Shown here piece after piece: positions 1-12,461 of a stretch of 64,000 nt of DNA. Made by a program: the position numbers and the translations under genes. The notes under the pieces are model-generated. The model saw only the letters and a list, made by a program, of their open reading frames with translations. It made no database searches and was not told the DNA's origin. This stretch comes from Luteimonas suaedae. GTDB taxonomy: Bacteria; Pseudomonadota; Gammaproteobacteria; Xanthomonadales; Xanthomonadaceae. Each line of letters opens with the position of its first letter. Position 1 is the stretch's first letter. Where the stretch lies: NCBI RefSeq assembly GCF_008312895.1, contig NZ_VSSP01000003.1, forward strand, positions 124,001 to 188,000, given 5' to 3'.

Positions 1-2
1 CG

Positions 3-731
3 GTCGATGTCGGCCTCCCCGTCACCGGCAGGCGCCGCACGCCGGGCCTGCGACGGGAGGAAGTGGCGGCGCTGGCGGGTGTCGGTCTCACCTGGTACAC
101 GTGGTTCGAGCAGGGACGCGACATCGGCGTCTCGGAGCGCTTCCTGCTCAACGTCGCGCGTGCGCTCCGGCTGGACGATGCCGAGTGCTGCCACCTGTTC
201 CTGCTTGCGCACCGGCGGCCTCCGCCTCCGGAGGCGCACCACTGGCCGACGGTCACTCCGCTGGTCCAGCAGTTGATGGACGATCTGGTCGCCAGGCCGG
301 CCTACGTCATCAACCTGCGCTGGGATGTCGTGGCCTGGAACGCCGCTGCCGATCGGCTGTTCGGCTTCGCGGGCCGCGACCCGGCGGAGCGCAACTTCAT
401 GCGCCTGCTGTTCGCGGATCCGGCACTCCGAAGGCGACTGCCCGCCTGGCATGAGGATGCACCGCGGCTGCTGTCGCATTTCCGCTGCGACCTCGCGGTC
501 GCTCCGCAGGATCCGGCCATGTGGACGCTCATCGACGCACTGAAGCGCCTGTCGGCCGACTTCCGGCGCTGGTGGGACGAGGCCCCGCAGATCGAGGGCT
601 ACCGCCGCGGGATCGGCACCATCGTCGACCCCGATGCGCTCCACCTGCACTTCAGGCACGAACTGCTCGTCGTGGACGAACACCGGCATCTACGGATGAT
701 CGTCTACTTCGTGGAACCGGAACCCGCCTGA
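3..731 (+). CDS. MmyB-type HTH transcriptional regulator, 5' end missing
   Basis: The frame is open from the window edge, so the true start lies upstream. The first visible residues include the hallmark RTPGLRREEVAALAGVG followed by YTWFEQGRD, the second half of the XRE-like helix-turn-helix of the MmyB/HTH_31 family. After it comes the family's C-terminal PAS-like ligand-binding domain, with YVINLRWDVVAWNAAADRLF and, near the end, DALHLHFRHELLVVDEH and FVEPEP. Family members are cytoplasmic, usually repress or activate one neighbouring oxidoreductase gene, and are thought to bind a fatty-acid-like ligand. The presumed target would lie upstream, outside the window, because the downstream neighbour is the atp operon on the opposite strand. 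An internal GTG at 63 would remove part of the HTH and is rejected as a start. Confidence 0.9.
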   Translation, partial: VDVGLPVTGRRRTPGLRREEVAALAGVGLTWYTWFEQGRDIGVSERFLLNVARALRLDDAECCHLFLLAHRRPPPPEAHHWPTVTPLVQQLMDDLVARPAYVINLRWDVVAWNAAADRLFGFAGRDPAERNFMRLLFADPALRRRLPAWHEDAPRLLSHFRCDLAVAPQDPAMWTLIDALKRLSADFRRWWDEAPQIEGYRRGIGTIVDPDALHLHFRHELLVVDEHRHLRMIVYFVEPEPA

Positions 732-818
732 CGCCACATCGCCTGGGCACGATGCAAACACCTGACAGCAAAACGCTGGCACGAGCGCCGGCGTTCTCCC
801 TGCAGAGGTCCTCGCGCG

Positions 819-834
819 GGCGCCCGCAGGCGCC
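819..834 (-). terminator. Possible hairpin just after atpC
   Basis: A perfect inverted repeat GGCGCC-CGCA-GGCGCC lies 4 bp beyond the atpC stop codon. No T-run follows it in the direction of atp transcription, so it is only a weak candidate for the end of the atp transcript. Nothing else is recognisable between 732 and 837. Confidence 0.3.
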
Positions 835-837
835 GGC

Positions 838-1260
838 TCAGTGCTTCAGGTTCTTGCGCAGGCGCTCGAGCGCCTGCAGCTGCGCGGTGACCTCGGCCAG
901 CTTCTGCTGCGCCTCGGCGACGTCCATCGCCTCGCCGCGGCCGGCGAGCACGCGCTCGGCCTCGTCCTTGGCGGCCTTCACGGCGGCCTCGTCGATGTCG
1001 TCGGCACGAATGGCGGTGTCGGCCAGGATCGTCACCACCTGCGGCTGCACCTCGAGGATGCCGCCGCCGATGGCGAAGTCGAGCTGGCTGCCATCGGCCT
1101 GGGTGACCACGACCTTGCCGGCCTTGAGCCGGGTGATCAGCGGCGCGTGACGCGGCGCGATGCCGAGTTCGCCCAGCTCGCCGGTGGCGACCACGAGCGT
1201 GGCCTCGCCGTGGAAGATCTCGGCCTCGGCACTGACGATGTCGCAACGGATGGTGGTCAT
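838..1260 (-). CDS. atpC: F1Fo ATP synthase subunit epsilon
   Basis: A 140-residue protein with the typical two-domain epsilon fold. The N-terminal beta sandwich (about 1-85) includes [19 protein letters not shown] and [12 protein letters not shown], and the C-terminal helical hairpin (about 90-140) is rich in Ala, Glu and Lys. Epsilon sits on the central stalk with gamma, couples rotation to catalysis, and its C-terminal helices inhibit ATP hydrolysis. The start is ATG after a GAGAGAG ribosome site. It is the last gene of the atp operon, 144 bp downstream of atpD. That spacer carries a heptad repeat array. Confidence 0.97.
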   Translation of the reverse strand: MTTIRCDIVSAEAEIFHGEATLVVATGELGELGIAPRHAPLITRLKAGKVVVTQADGSQLDFAIGGGILEVQPQVVTILADTAIRADDIDEAAVKAAKDEAERVLAGRGEAMDVAEAQQKLAEVTAQLQALERLRKNLKH

Positions 1261-1287
1261 GTCTCTCTCGCTTCGCTCGTTCGACGG

Positions 1288-2844
<1,557 letters not shown>

Positions 2845-2889
2845 TTACCTATTCTGGTTGCCGGCTCGCGCCGGCGCATTCGTTGTTTC

Positions 2890-2993
2890 GTGATTGGTGA
2901 TTCGTCATTCGTGATTCGCAAAGCGCGGTTCGCTGCTCTTTCGAATCACCAATCACCAATCACTAATCACGGCGGCCGTCGTCAGACGGCCGC
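2890..2993 (-). repeat. atpG/atpD spacer: heptad inverted repeat plus stop-codon hairpin
   Basis: GTGATTG/GTGATTC-type heptads at 2890-2920 face their complements at 2941-2970. A 9-bp perfect inverted repeat, GCGGCCGTC (2972-2980) and GACGGCCGC (2985-2993), brackets the atpG stop codon (2982-2984). Confidence 0.85.
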
Positions 2994-3845
2994 TGCGCCG
3001 CCGACGATCTCCGAGATCTCCTGCGTGATCGCCGCCTGCCGGGCCTTGTTGTAGGACAGGTTGAGGGTGTCGATCAGCTTGGTGGCGTTGTCGCTGGCCG
3101 CCTTCATCGCCACCATGCGTGCAGCGTGCTCGGAGGCGACGTTCTCCATCACCGCCTGGTACACCAGCGACTCGATGTAGCGGGTCAGCACGTGTTCGAG
3201 CACGGCCTCGGCGTCGGGCTCGTAGATGTAGTCCCAGTCGTGGCGGGCGACCGCCTCGTCGGACGCCGGCAGCGGCAGCAGCTGGTCGAACGCCGCGCGC
3301 TGGCTCATGGTGTTGACGAAGTCGTTGTAGACCAGGAACACCCGGTCCATGCTGCCCTCGCTGTAGGCGTCGAGCATCACCTTGATCACGCCGACCAGCT
3401 GCTCGACCTGCGGCGTGTCGCCCAGATGGGTGACGCTGGCGAGCATGTTCACCTTGATCCGGCGAAAGAAGGTGGTCGCCTTCTGGCCGATGGTGACCAC
3501 GTCGACCTCGACGCCCTGCTGCTGGTGCCCGCGGATCTCGCCGAGCAGCTTGCGGAACAGGTTGTTGTTGAGGCCGCCGGCCAGGCCGCGGTCGGAGGAG
3601 ACGATCAGGTAGCCGACACGCTTGACCTGCTCGCGCTCGACCAGGTACGGATGCCGGAACTCGGAGTTCGCCTGCGCCAGGTGCCCGATCAGCTGCTTCA
3701 TCGCCCGTGCGTACGGGCGCGAGGCCTTCATCCGCTCCTGCGCCTTGCGGATCTTGGACGCCGAGACCATTTCCAGCGCACGCGTCACCTTGCGGGTGTT
3801 TTGCACGCTCTTGATCTTGGTCTTGATTTCTCTGCCGCCGGCCAT
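2982..3845 (-). CDS. atpG: F1Fo ATP synthase subunit gamma
   Basis: A 287-residue gamma subunit. The N-terminal helix [22 protein letters not shown] and the C-terminal helix containing [20 protein letters not shown] are the two halves of the rotating coiled-coil shaft inside alpha3beta3. The central Rossmann-like part includes [21 protein letters not shown]. Gamma carries torque from the c-ring to the catalytic sites. Length and termini are normal for proteobacteria, and the ATG start lies 113 bp from the atpA stop. Confidence 0.98.
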   Translation of the reverse strand: MAGGREIKTKIKSVQNTRKVTRALEMVSASKIRKAQERMKASRPYARAMKQLIGHLAQANSEFRHPYLVEREQVKRVGYLIVSSDRGLAGGLNNNLFRKLLGEIRGHQQQGVEVDVVTIGQKATTFFRRIKVNMLASVTHLGDTPQVEQLVGVIKVMLDAYSEGSMDRVFLVYNDFVNTMSQRAAFDQLLPLPASDEAVARHDWDYIYEPDAEAVLEHVLTRYIESLVYQAVMENVASEHAARMVAMKAASDNATKLIDTLNLSYNKARQAAITQEISEIVGGAAAV

Positions 3846-3862
3846 TGCTCACTCCGTTTGCG

Positions 3863-3958
3863 GTGATTCGTGATTGGTGATTCGCAAAAGCGAACCCCCG
3901 CCAGCCACTTGTATCCGCTCTTACGAATCACCAATCACGAATCACCAATCACGCCGGC

Positions 3959-3972
<14 letters not shown>
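3863..3972 (-). repeat. atpA/atpG spacer: heptad inverted repeat plus stop-codon hairpin
   Basis: Heptads GTGATTC/GTGATTG at 3863-3892 face complements at 3921-3952. An 8-bp inverted repeat, CCGGCTCA (3954-3961) and TGAGCCGG (3965-3972), includes the atpA stop codon (3959-3961). Confidence 0.85.
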
Positions 3973-5524
<1,552 letters not shown>

Positions 5525-5581
5525 GGTGTGGGTCCTAGATCGTGTGTCGCGATTCAGTCTCGCGGCTTCGATGTGTGTTTC

Positions 5582-5675
5582 GTGATTCGTGATTGGTGAT
5601 TCGTGATTGGAAGAAGCCGTCGCCTTTGCGAATCACCAATCACGAATTCCCAATCACGCGTTAGCTTGCTAACGC
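5582..5675 (-). repeat. atpH/atpA spacer: heptad inverted repeat plus stop-codon hairpin
   Basis: Heptads at 5582-5610 face complements at 5628-5657. An 8-bp perfect palindrome, GCGTTAGC (5658-5665) and GCTAACGC (5668-5675), contains the atpH stop codon (5661-5663) in one arm. Confidence 0.85.
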
Positions 5676-6194
5676 ACTCTGCAGCCGTGCCAGCTTGCCG
5701 CGCAGCGAGCCGTCGATGACCACGTCGCCGGCGGCGATCACCGCGCCGCCGATCAGGGCCTGGTCGACCGCCGTCTCCAGCTCGACCTCGCGGCCGAAGC
5801 GCTTCTTCAGCGCCGCGCGGATGCCTTCGAGCTCGCCCGCCGGCAGTTCGGACGCCGAGGTCACCCTGGCGCGCACGATGCGTTCGGCGTCGGCGCGCAG
5901 CTGCTCGAACTGGCCGGCGATCTCCGGCAACAGCGGCAGGCGCCGGTTCTCGGCCAGCAGCGCCAGGAAATCGGCGAACGCCTGGCCGGCGCCGGCGCCT
6001 TCTGGCGACAGCAGCGCCACCGCATCGGCGTCGTCGAGCCGCGGATGGCCGAGCAGCGCCGCGGCCTGCGGATCCGCGGCCACGCGCGCCGAGAACGCCA
6101 GCGCATCGGACCACTGCGCGAAGGCGCCTGCTTCGCGCGCGATCGAGAACGCGGCGCGGGCATACGGACGGGCGAGCGTGAGGACCTGGGTCAT
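5661..6194 (-). CDS. atpH: F1Fo ATP synthase subunit delta
   Basis: A 177-residue delta (OSCP-type) subunit. The N-terminal helical bundle begins with TLARPYARAAFSIARE, and the C-terminal part has the family signature ELEGIRAALKKRFGREVELETAVDQALIGGAVIAAGDVVIDGS (given here in pieces: the key residues are the IRAALKKRFG and GGAVIAAGDVVIDGS stretches). Delta clamps the top of the alpha subunits to the b-dimer of the peripheral stalk. The start is 4 bp beyond the atpF stop, so the two are very probably translationally coupled. Confidence 0.97.
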   Translation of the reverse strand: MTQVLTLARPYARAAFSIAREAGAFAQWSDALAFSARVAADPQAAALLGHPRLDDADAVALLSPEGAGAGQAFADFLALLAENRRLPLLPEIAGQFEQLRADAERIVRARVTSASELPAGELEGIRAALKKRFGREVELETAVDQALIGGAVIAAGDVVIDGSLRGKLARLQSALAS

Positions 6195-6198
6195 CGGA

Positions 6199-6669
6199 TC
6201 AGATCTCCGCGGCCAGCTCGTCGAGCAGCGCTTTGTGCGCGGCCGGGTCGATCTCGCGGCGCAGCAGCTTCTCGGCGCCGGTCACCGCCAGCAGCGACAC
6301 CTGACGGCGCAACTCCTCGCGGGCACGGTTGGCCGACGCCTCGATCTCGGACTCGACCAGCGCCTTCTGGCGCGCGCCCTCGGCAATCGCCTCGACCTTG
6401 GCCGCATCGACGATCTGGTTGGCGCGCTGGTGGGCCTGCTCGATGATCTCGTTGGCCTTGGCGCGCGCGGCCTTGAGCTCGTCGTTGACCTTTTCCTGCG
6501 CCTGCGCCAATGCCTTCTGGCTGTTATCGGCGGCGGCCAGGCCCTCGGCGATCTTCTGCTGGCGTTCCTCGATCGCGCGCATCAGCGGCGGCCAGATGAA
6601 TTTCCAGCTGAACCAGATCAGGATCGCGAACGCGATGCCCTGGCCCAGAAAGGTTGCGTTGATTTGCAT
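6199..6669 (-). CDS. atpF: F1Fo ATP synthase subunit b
   Basis: A 156-residue b subunit. One N-terminal membrane helix (about 5-25, [20 protein letters not shown]) is followed by a long charged, Ala-rich helix that forms the dimeric peripheral stalk. That stalk links subunit a in the membrane to delta and alpha in F1. The length of 156 is the usual one for gammaproteobacteria. It lies between atpE and atpH. The 90-bp spacer to atpE has no heptad repeats. Confidence 0.97.
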   Translation of the reverse strand: MQINATFLGQGIAFAILIWFSWKFIWPPLMRAIEERQQKIAEGLAAADNSQKALAQAQEKVNDELKAARAKANEIIEQAHQRANQIVDAAKVEAIAEGARQKALVESEIEASANRAREELRRQVSLLAVTGAEKLLRREIDPAAHKALLDELAAEI

Positions 6670-6759
6670 CGTGTTGCTCCGCTATTGGCGAACGGACGTC
6701 AGCGACGTCCGACCCTGTGATGCGCGACCCGATGGCCGCGCATCAGACCGGGAACCAAA

Positions 6760-7056
<297 letters not shown>

Positions 7057-7105
7057 TCAGATAACAGAGTGAGCGAAAAGTGGGTTGGGGTTGGCCGGAC
7101 GCGGG

Positions 7106-8376
<1,271 letters not shown>

Positions 8377-8385
8377 AGCCGCAAA

Positions 8386-8415
8386 AGTATAGCAGTCTGG
8401 CGATTTCAGCGGCAA
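8386..8415 (-). promoter_or_regulatory. Sigma-70 promoter of the atp operon
   Basis: On the minus strand, TTGCCG (8410-8415) and TATACT (8386-8391) are separated by 18 bp. They match the -35 and -10 consensus at 4 of 6 and 5 of 6 positions. The predicted transcription start falls about 5-10 nt before the TTG proposed for atpI. No other comparable promoter is seen in the atp spacers. Confidence 0.6.
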
Positions 8416-8585
8416 GCACCGCAAGCCCGTCCCGGCGACGCGCCGACCGGCCTCGCGCCGGACGGAACCGGCCAGGAGCGATGCCCGACGCGCAAGACGC
8501 CGGCAGCGGAACCTTCCACGCCCGCGCCGGTCAGTCTTCATGGCCCGTCGTCCATCCTCGTCGAATCTCCGCGGCGGGCCGCCAG

Positions 8586-8616
8586 AGCCCCGGCCTCACG
8601 GTCGGGGCTTCTTCTT
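8586..8616 (+). terminator. Rho-independent terminator with no annotated gene before it
   Basis: AGCCCCGGC (8586-8594) and GTCGGGGCT (8601-8609) form a 9-bp stem with one G-U pair, followed by TCTTCTTG on the plus strand. No plus-strand coding gene precedes it between the atp promoter region and this point. It may therefore end a small RNA starting near 8400 or leftover transcription. The rest of 8617-8892 shows nothing recognisable. Confidence 0.5.
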
Positions 8617-8892
8617 GTCCGCTCGCCGAAGCGACGCCCGTCACGTTTCCGCAGGCACGCCGCTGAAGTCGTGCGCGGGCACCGCATCGACGCCTGCGCC
8701 CCCACAACAAGCCCTGGCGCCCCGTCGCCAGGCGCGGCTGCGCAGGCCGTGTCCACGAGAACGGGCGTTTCCGACGGTGATCGCCATGCGCGGGCATGAG
8801 GTTTCACGTCGGCTGCATCGTGATTGCGGCTCAATCGCTCCCGTGGCGCCGCCATGGAGAGTGCCGCTCCCACACAATCCGGAGTCTCTCGA

Positions 8893-9792
8893 ATGATCCG
8901 CATCCCGCACCTTGCCTTCGGGCTGTGCGTGGCGGGCGCGGCGTGCTCGCTGCCCGCTTACGCCGACGACGACCGCTTCATCCTCCGCCTGAGCGCCTTC
9001 AATCCCGACGCCTCCCTCGGCGTCGACGCCGCCGGCGCCATCACCGACGGCACCGAGACCGCCACCTTCGACGATGGCGCCTCGTTCGAACTCGGCCGGA
9101 AGTGGCGCCCGCGCGGCTCGGTCAGCGTGCGCCTCAGCGAACGCCAGCGTCTGATCGGCAACTTCTACGACTACGAGCGCAGCCAGGGACGCACCTTCGG
9201 TGGCGGCACCTTCGATCCCGGCGAATCGGACCTTGCCGGTGAACCGGTCGAGATTCCCGAGGTCACTGCCGATGCGCGCTTCGAATTCGCCTTGGCCAAC
9301 CTCAACTACGAGTTCGCGGCGGTGAACACGCCGACCTTCCAGTGGGGCGTTGGCCTCGGCGTGACGCACGCGCGGCTGGAGACGCGACTGGACGCGGCTT
9401 CGACGGCCACCGATGAACTCTATGCCGAATCGGCCAGCCTGCGCTGGAAGCGCAGCGAATGGTCGCCGGGCCTGCACACACGCCTGGCCTGGACGCCGAA
9501 CGAGCGATGGCACCTCAGCCTGGAGGGTCAGTACCTCGACGCGCGCTGGGGTGATTTCCTCGAGGAAAAGGGCCATTTCGAGCGCGGCGGGCTGCTGGTC
9601 GAATACCGGATCACCGAGCGTGTCGGCGTGCACGCCGGTTACGACTGGTTCCGGCTCAAGCTCTCCGACGATTTCGACGGCAGCCTCGAAACCGGTGACG
9701 TGCCGGACGTGAACCGGCTCGACTACGCCGGCAGGCTCACCGGCCGGCTGAAGGTGCACGGCCCGCTCGCAGGCGTGACGATCCGATTCTGA
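8893..9792 (+). CDS. Outer-membrane beta-barrel protein, function unknown
   Basis: A 299-residue exported protein. The chosen ATG at 8893 follows GGAG and directly starts a signal peptide (MIRIPHLAFGLCVAGAACSL, cleavage after AYA). The mature part alternates short amphipathic strands, for example RFEFALANLNYEFAAV, WGVGLGVTHARLETRL, WHLSLEGQYLDARWGDF and GLLVEYRITERVGVHAGYDW. It ends in a hydrophobic strand with a terminal Phe (GPLAGVTIRF), the usual barrel-assembly signal. This predicts an outer-membrane barrel of roughly 10-14 strands. No specific transporter or enzyme motif was seen. The gene is convergent with the amidase and stands alone. Confidence 0.8.
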   Translation: MIRIPHLAFGLCVAGAACSLPAYADDDRFILRLSAFNPDASLGVDAAGAITDGTETATFDDGASFELGRKWRPRGSVSVRLSERQRLIGNFYDYERSQGRTFGGGTFDPGESDLAGEPVEIPEVTADARFEFALANLNYEFAAVNTPTFQWGVGLGVTHARLETRLDAASTATDELYAESASLRWKRSEWSPGLHTRLAWTPNERWHLSLEGQYLDARWGDFLEEKGHFERGGLLVEYRITERVGVHAGYDWFRLKLSDDFDGSLETGDVPDVNRLDYAGRLTGRLKVHGPLAGVTIRF

Positions 9793-9801
9793 CGGCCCAT
9801 C

Positions 9802-9945
9802 CGTAGGAGCGCGCCATGCGCGCGATGCCGCGGGCACTGTGCCGCCCGCAACTTCTGGTGACCGGCGCGCCTGCCGGTCCAGAATCGCGGCATCCACCGG
9901 ATTCTGCGAGCACCCGCGGCATCGCGCGCATGGCGCGCTCCTACG
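9802..9945. repeat. 144-bp REP-like palindromic element, copy 1
   Basis: The outer arms are CGTAGGAGCGCGCCATGCGC and its complement ending GGCGCGCTCCTACG. A second palindrome in the middle is built on GGTGACCGGCGCGCCTGCCG. The element lies in the convergent gap between the barrel gene and the amidase. Full copies recur at 17869-18013 and 32331-32475, and a half copy at 22677-22710. Confidence 0.9.
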
Positions 9946-10030
9946 GATCGGGATCGGTGAGGCAACATCACGGAAACCGTTACCTGCCCGCGCGGCGCCA
10001 GGGCCGCGCGGGCAGGCATGCGGCATCGCG

Positions 10031-11941
10031 TCAGTTGCGGATCTGCACGTCGTCGATGTAGACGTTGACGTCGTAGCTGGTCTGCGCACGGTACAGCCAG
10101 ACCGCGTCGAGCTTGACGGTACCCGCGGTGATAGCGCCGTTGGCGCCGCCGACCCAGGCGTTCCACTGCGCGGCGTCGGTCAGGCTCCATTCGACGTAGG
10201 TCCACTGGTTGGCCGGGAGCGAACGGCTGACCGAACGCTCGGTGCCGTCGCTGTCGTCGATGCCCACGCCCACGCTCATGCCGCTACCGCCCGAATAGAT
10301 CCAGAAACCGATGCGGCCGTTGGCCCGGGTCAGCGCGACATTGCTGCCGGGATTGCCGGAACCGGACAGCAGCCGCACCGCCCAGTTCGCGGAACTCGAG
10401 GTGTTGTCCTTCAACAGCACCCGCAGCGAGCAGTTGCCATTGCGGCGGTTGCTGCAGTCACGGCTCGCGGTCGATGCGGTCGAGATACCGGTGGTGCTGC
10501 CCGAATAGGCCGGACCGGTGTTGAAGTGGCCGACGCTGGACTCGAAGCGGTCGAGGTACTGCGTGGTCCCGCCGCTGCCCGGGTTGAGCAGGGCGTAGTA
10601 GCGGCTCCAGTTCCAGTTGATGCCGGGATCGGTATGGGTCTGGCCGCTGAAGTGCTGGTGGCCCTTGATCTTGACGCTGGTGGGCAGCACGTTGATGCCG
10701 CTGCTGGGCGCGCCGCTGTAGGCCGAGGCGCAGCTGATGCCGCTGTAGCTGGCGCAGAAGTGCCGCACCAGCGCCGCCGAGGCGTTGTACATCGCCGTCG
10801 TGTACCAGGAACTGTTGTTGACGTAGCCCTCGTGCTCGATGCCCAGGGTATAGCTGTTGTGGTTGCGCACGTGCCAGCCGGTATGGGCGTGGCGCACCAT
10901 CTGCGTGACCTGGCCGTCGGAGCTGCGGATCACGTAGTGGGCGCTGACGTTGGCCGAGGCGTTCTTGAACCACGAAATCGTGCCGGCGTAGCTGCCCTGT
11001 GCGGTGTGGATGGTGACCGCGTTGACCGCCGCGCTGCGCGAGGCGGTGTAGTTCGACGCGTGCGCCGGATTCCAGATCGCAGGGCCATAGTCGGTGCTCA
11101 GCGGTTGCATGTCGGGCGCCTTGTCGGCGTCCGGCCTGCGCATCAGGCGCTCGCTGACCGGATCGATCGCAAAGCGCTCGGTTTCGATGCGGTCGCCTTC
11201 CACGTCCAGGCGCACGAACGGCGCGCCGAGGCGGGCCAGGGTCGCGGCATCGAACGCCCGTTCCCAGGCGACCGGCCGTTCCGGCACCACCATGCCCTTC
11301 TCGTTCACGCCGCGATCCAGCGCCAGCAGCACGTCGAAGGCGAAGCTGGCGCGGGCGTAGTCGCCGATCGCGCTGTCGCCCGCGACCTGGCCGAATCCGG
11401 CGTAGCGGGCCAGCTCCGGGGCCAGCGATTCGAGGTCGGACACCGCTTTGCCACGCAGATGCTGGTCGAGCAGCGCCGCCGCGGCGAGGATGTTGGTCGC
11501 CGGATCGCCTTTGATCCGCTCGACGGGCACGCCCAGCAGCGCGGCCGCCTCGCCGACCTGGTCGGCGAACCCGCCACCGGCATACAGGCCCATCACCCCG
11601 TGCGCGTCGGGCATGTGGTGATGGCCGTGGTTCTCCGCGGCGGGCGTGAGCGGCTGCCAACGGCTCTGCACGTAGGCGATCGCCTCCAGCGTGCCGCGCG
11701 GGATCGCCGGATAGGCGGCGTAGGCACGGCGGAAGTAATCCGGGTACGGCGCGCGTTCGGCGCGCAGGCGGGCCTCCTCCTGCCGCAGGCGTTGCTCCAG
11801 CGCGCGATCGTGCGCCGCCGCGGACGGCACGGACTGCCTGTCGACCGCTGCATGCCGCGCGTCTTCCGATGCAACGGCGGCGGCGGTGGCCGTGGCCAGC
11901 GCAACGCCGCAAAACAGCGCCATCCTGAAACGAATCCTCAT
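10031..11941 (-). CDS. Secreted N-acetylmuramoyl-L-alanine amidase, multidomain
   Basis: A 636-residue exported protein. The second in-frame ATG (11941) is preferred because AGAGGG lies 6 nt before it; the first ATG is at 11947. A signal peptide (FRMALFCGVALATATAAAVA) comes first. It is followed by a helical region of about 200 residues with GTLEAIAYVQSRW and DAHGVMGLYAGGG, which resembles lytic-transglycosylase-like domains. An Amidase_2/PGRP domain (about 290-470) follows, with zinc ligands suggested by VTIHTAQGSYAGTISWF, YTLGIEHEGY and GHQHFSGQTHTDPG. A C-terminal beta-sandwich (about 480-636) resembles carbohydrate- or wall-binding modules. Predicted role: cutting the MurNAc-L-Ala bond in the periplasm or outside the cell, in remodelling or attack on other bacteria. 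Both catalytic regions look intact. Confidence 0.85.
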   Translation of the reverse strand: MRIRFRMALFCGVALATATAAAVASEDARHAAVDRQSVPSAAAHDRALEQRLRQEEARLRAERAPYPDYFRRAYAAYPAIPRGTLEAIAYVQSRWQPLTPAAENHGHHHMPDAHGVMGLYAGGGFADQVGEAAALLGVPVERIKGDPATNILAAAALLDQHLRGKAVSDLESLAPELARYAGFGQVAGDSAIGDYARASFAFDVLLALDRGVNEKGMVVPERPVAWERAFDAATLARLGAPFVRLDVEGDRIETERFAIDPVSERLMRRPDADKAPDMQPLSTDYGPAIWNPAHASNYTASRSAAVNAVTIHTAQGSYAGTISWFKNASANVSAHYVIRSSDGQVTQMVRHAHTGWHVRNHNSYTLGIEHEGYVNNSSWYTTAMYNASAALVRHFCASYSGISCASAYSGAPSSGINVLPTSVKIKGHQHFSGQTHTDPGINWNWSRYYALLNPGSGGTTQYLDRFESSVGHFNTGPAYSGSTTGISTASTASRDCSNRRNGNCSLRVLLKDNTSSSANWAVRLLSGSGNPGSNVALTRANGRIGFWIYSGGSGMSVGVGIDDSDGTERSVSRSLPANQWTYVEWSLTDAAQWNAWVGGANGAITAGTVKLDAVWLYRAQTSYDVNVYIDDVQIRN

Positions 11942-12157
11942 GTCCATCCCTCTGCGCGCATTCGCGCTCTGCCGATCCCCCCTGCCCTGAACCGGTCACC
12001 CGACTACAGCAAAGGCCGGGCGCGGGGCACAGATGGGAGCCGCCCTAGGGTGGAGCACGAAGCGCGACGTGCTTCCGGCAAAAGGTGACGGTGGTCACGT
12101 TTGCGGACTCGAGCTGCAATGGCACCTACTGAGCCGACAAATGTCGTGCCTTTGCCC

Positions 12158-12239
12158 GTCATTCCCGCGAAGGCGAGAATCCATGGACGTCCAGCCAGCG
12201 AAATCAACGTCCCTGGATTCCCGCCTTCGCGGGAATGAC
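12158..12239. repeat. Palindromic intergenic repeat, type B
   Basis: GTCATTCCCGCGAAGGCGAG at the left is mirrored by CCGCCTTCGCGGGAATGAC at the right, around a spacer of about 30 nt. A partial third arm (TTCGCGGGAATG) follows near 12250. The element lies between the amidase gene and lpdA. Outside the repeats, 11942-12461 shows nothing recognisable. Confidence 0.85.
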
Positions 12240-12333
12240 GATGCTCAAGTTCGCGGGAATGGCGGTGCTCAGGTAAGCGCCAGTCGTCTCGGGATGGATT
12301 CTGGATTCGGGACAGGCCGTGACGCACTTCGCT

Positions 12334-12410
12334 CGTCATCCCGGCGCAGGCCGGGATCCAGTTGCCTTTCGGGCGCAGCGAAATGGATCCCGGCCTGCGC
12401 CGGGATGTCG
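12334..12410. repeat. Palindromic intergenic repeat, type C
   Basis: CGTCATCCCGGCGCAGGCCG is mirrored by CGGCCTGCGCCGGGATG about 40 nt further on. It is a different repeat family from the neighbour at 12158. Placed downstream of lpdA (minus strand), it could shape the 3' end of that operon's transcript. Confidence 0.85.
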
Positions 12411-12461
12411 GAATGTGAGCCTGCCCCGAATCCCTGGTCCCTGGGTCCTGGGACCCGAACC

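Noticed and set aside
8377..8541. Upstream 55 codons of the atpI open frame
   Set aside because: They lie upstream of the -10/-35 promoter and are Arg-rich; AtpI proteins are about 130 residues.
9839..12088. 749-aa plus-strand open frame
   Set aside because: Antisense to the amidase, with no ribosome site and a low-complexity Ala/Gly/Arg/Val composition.
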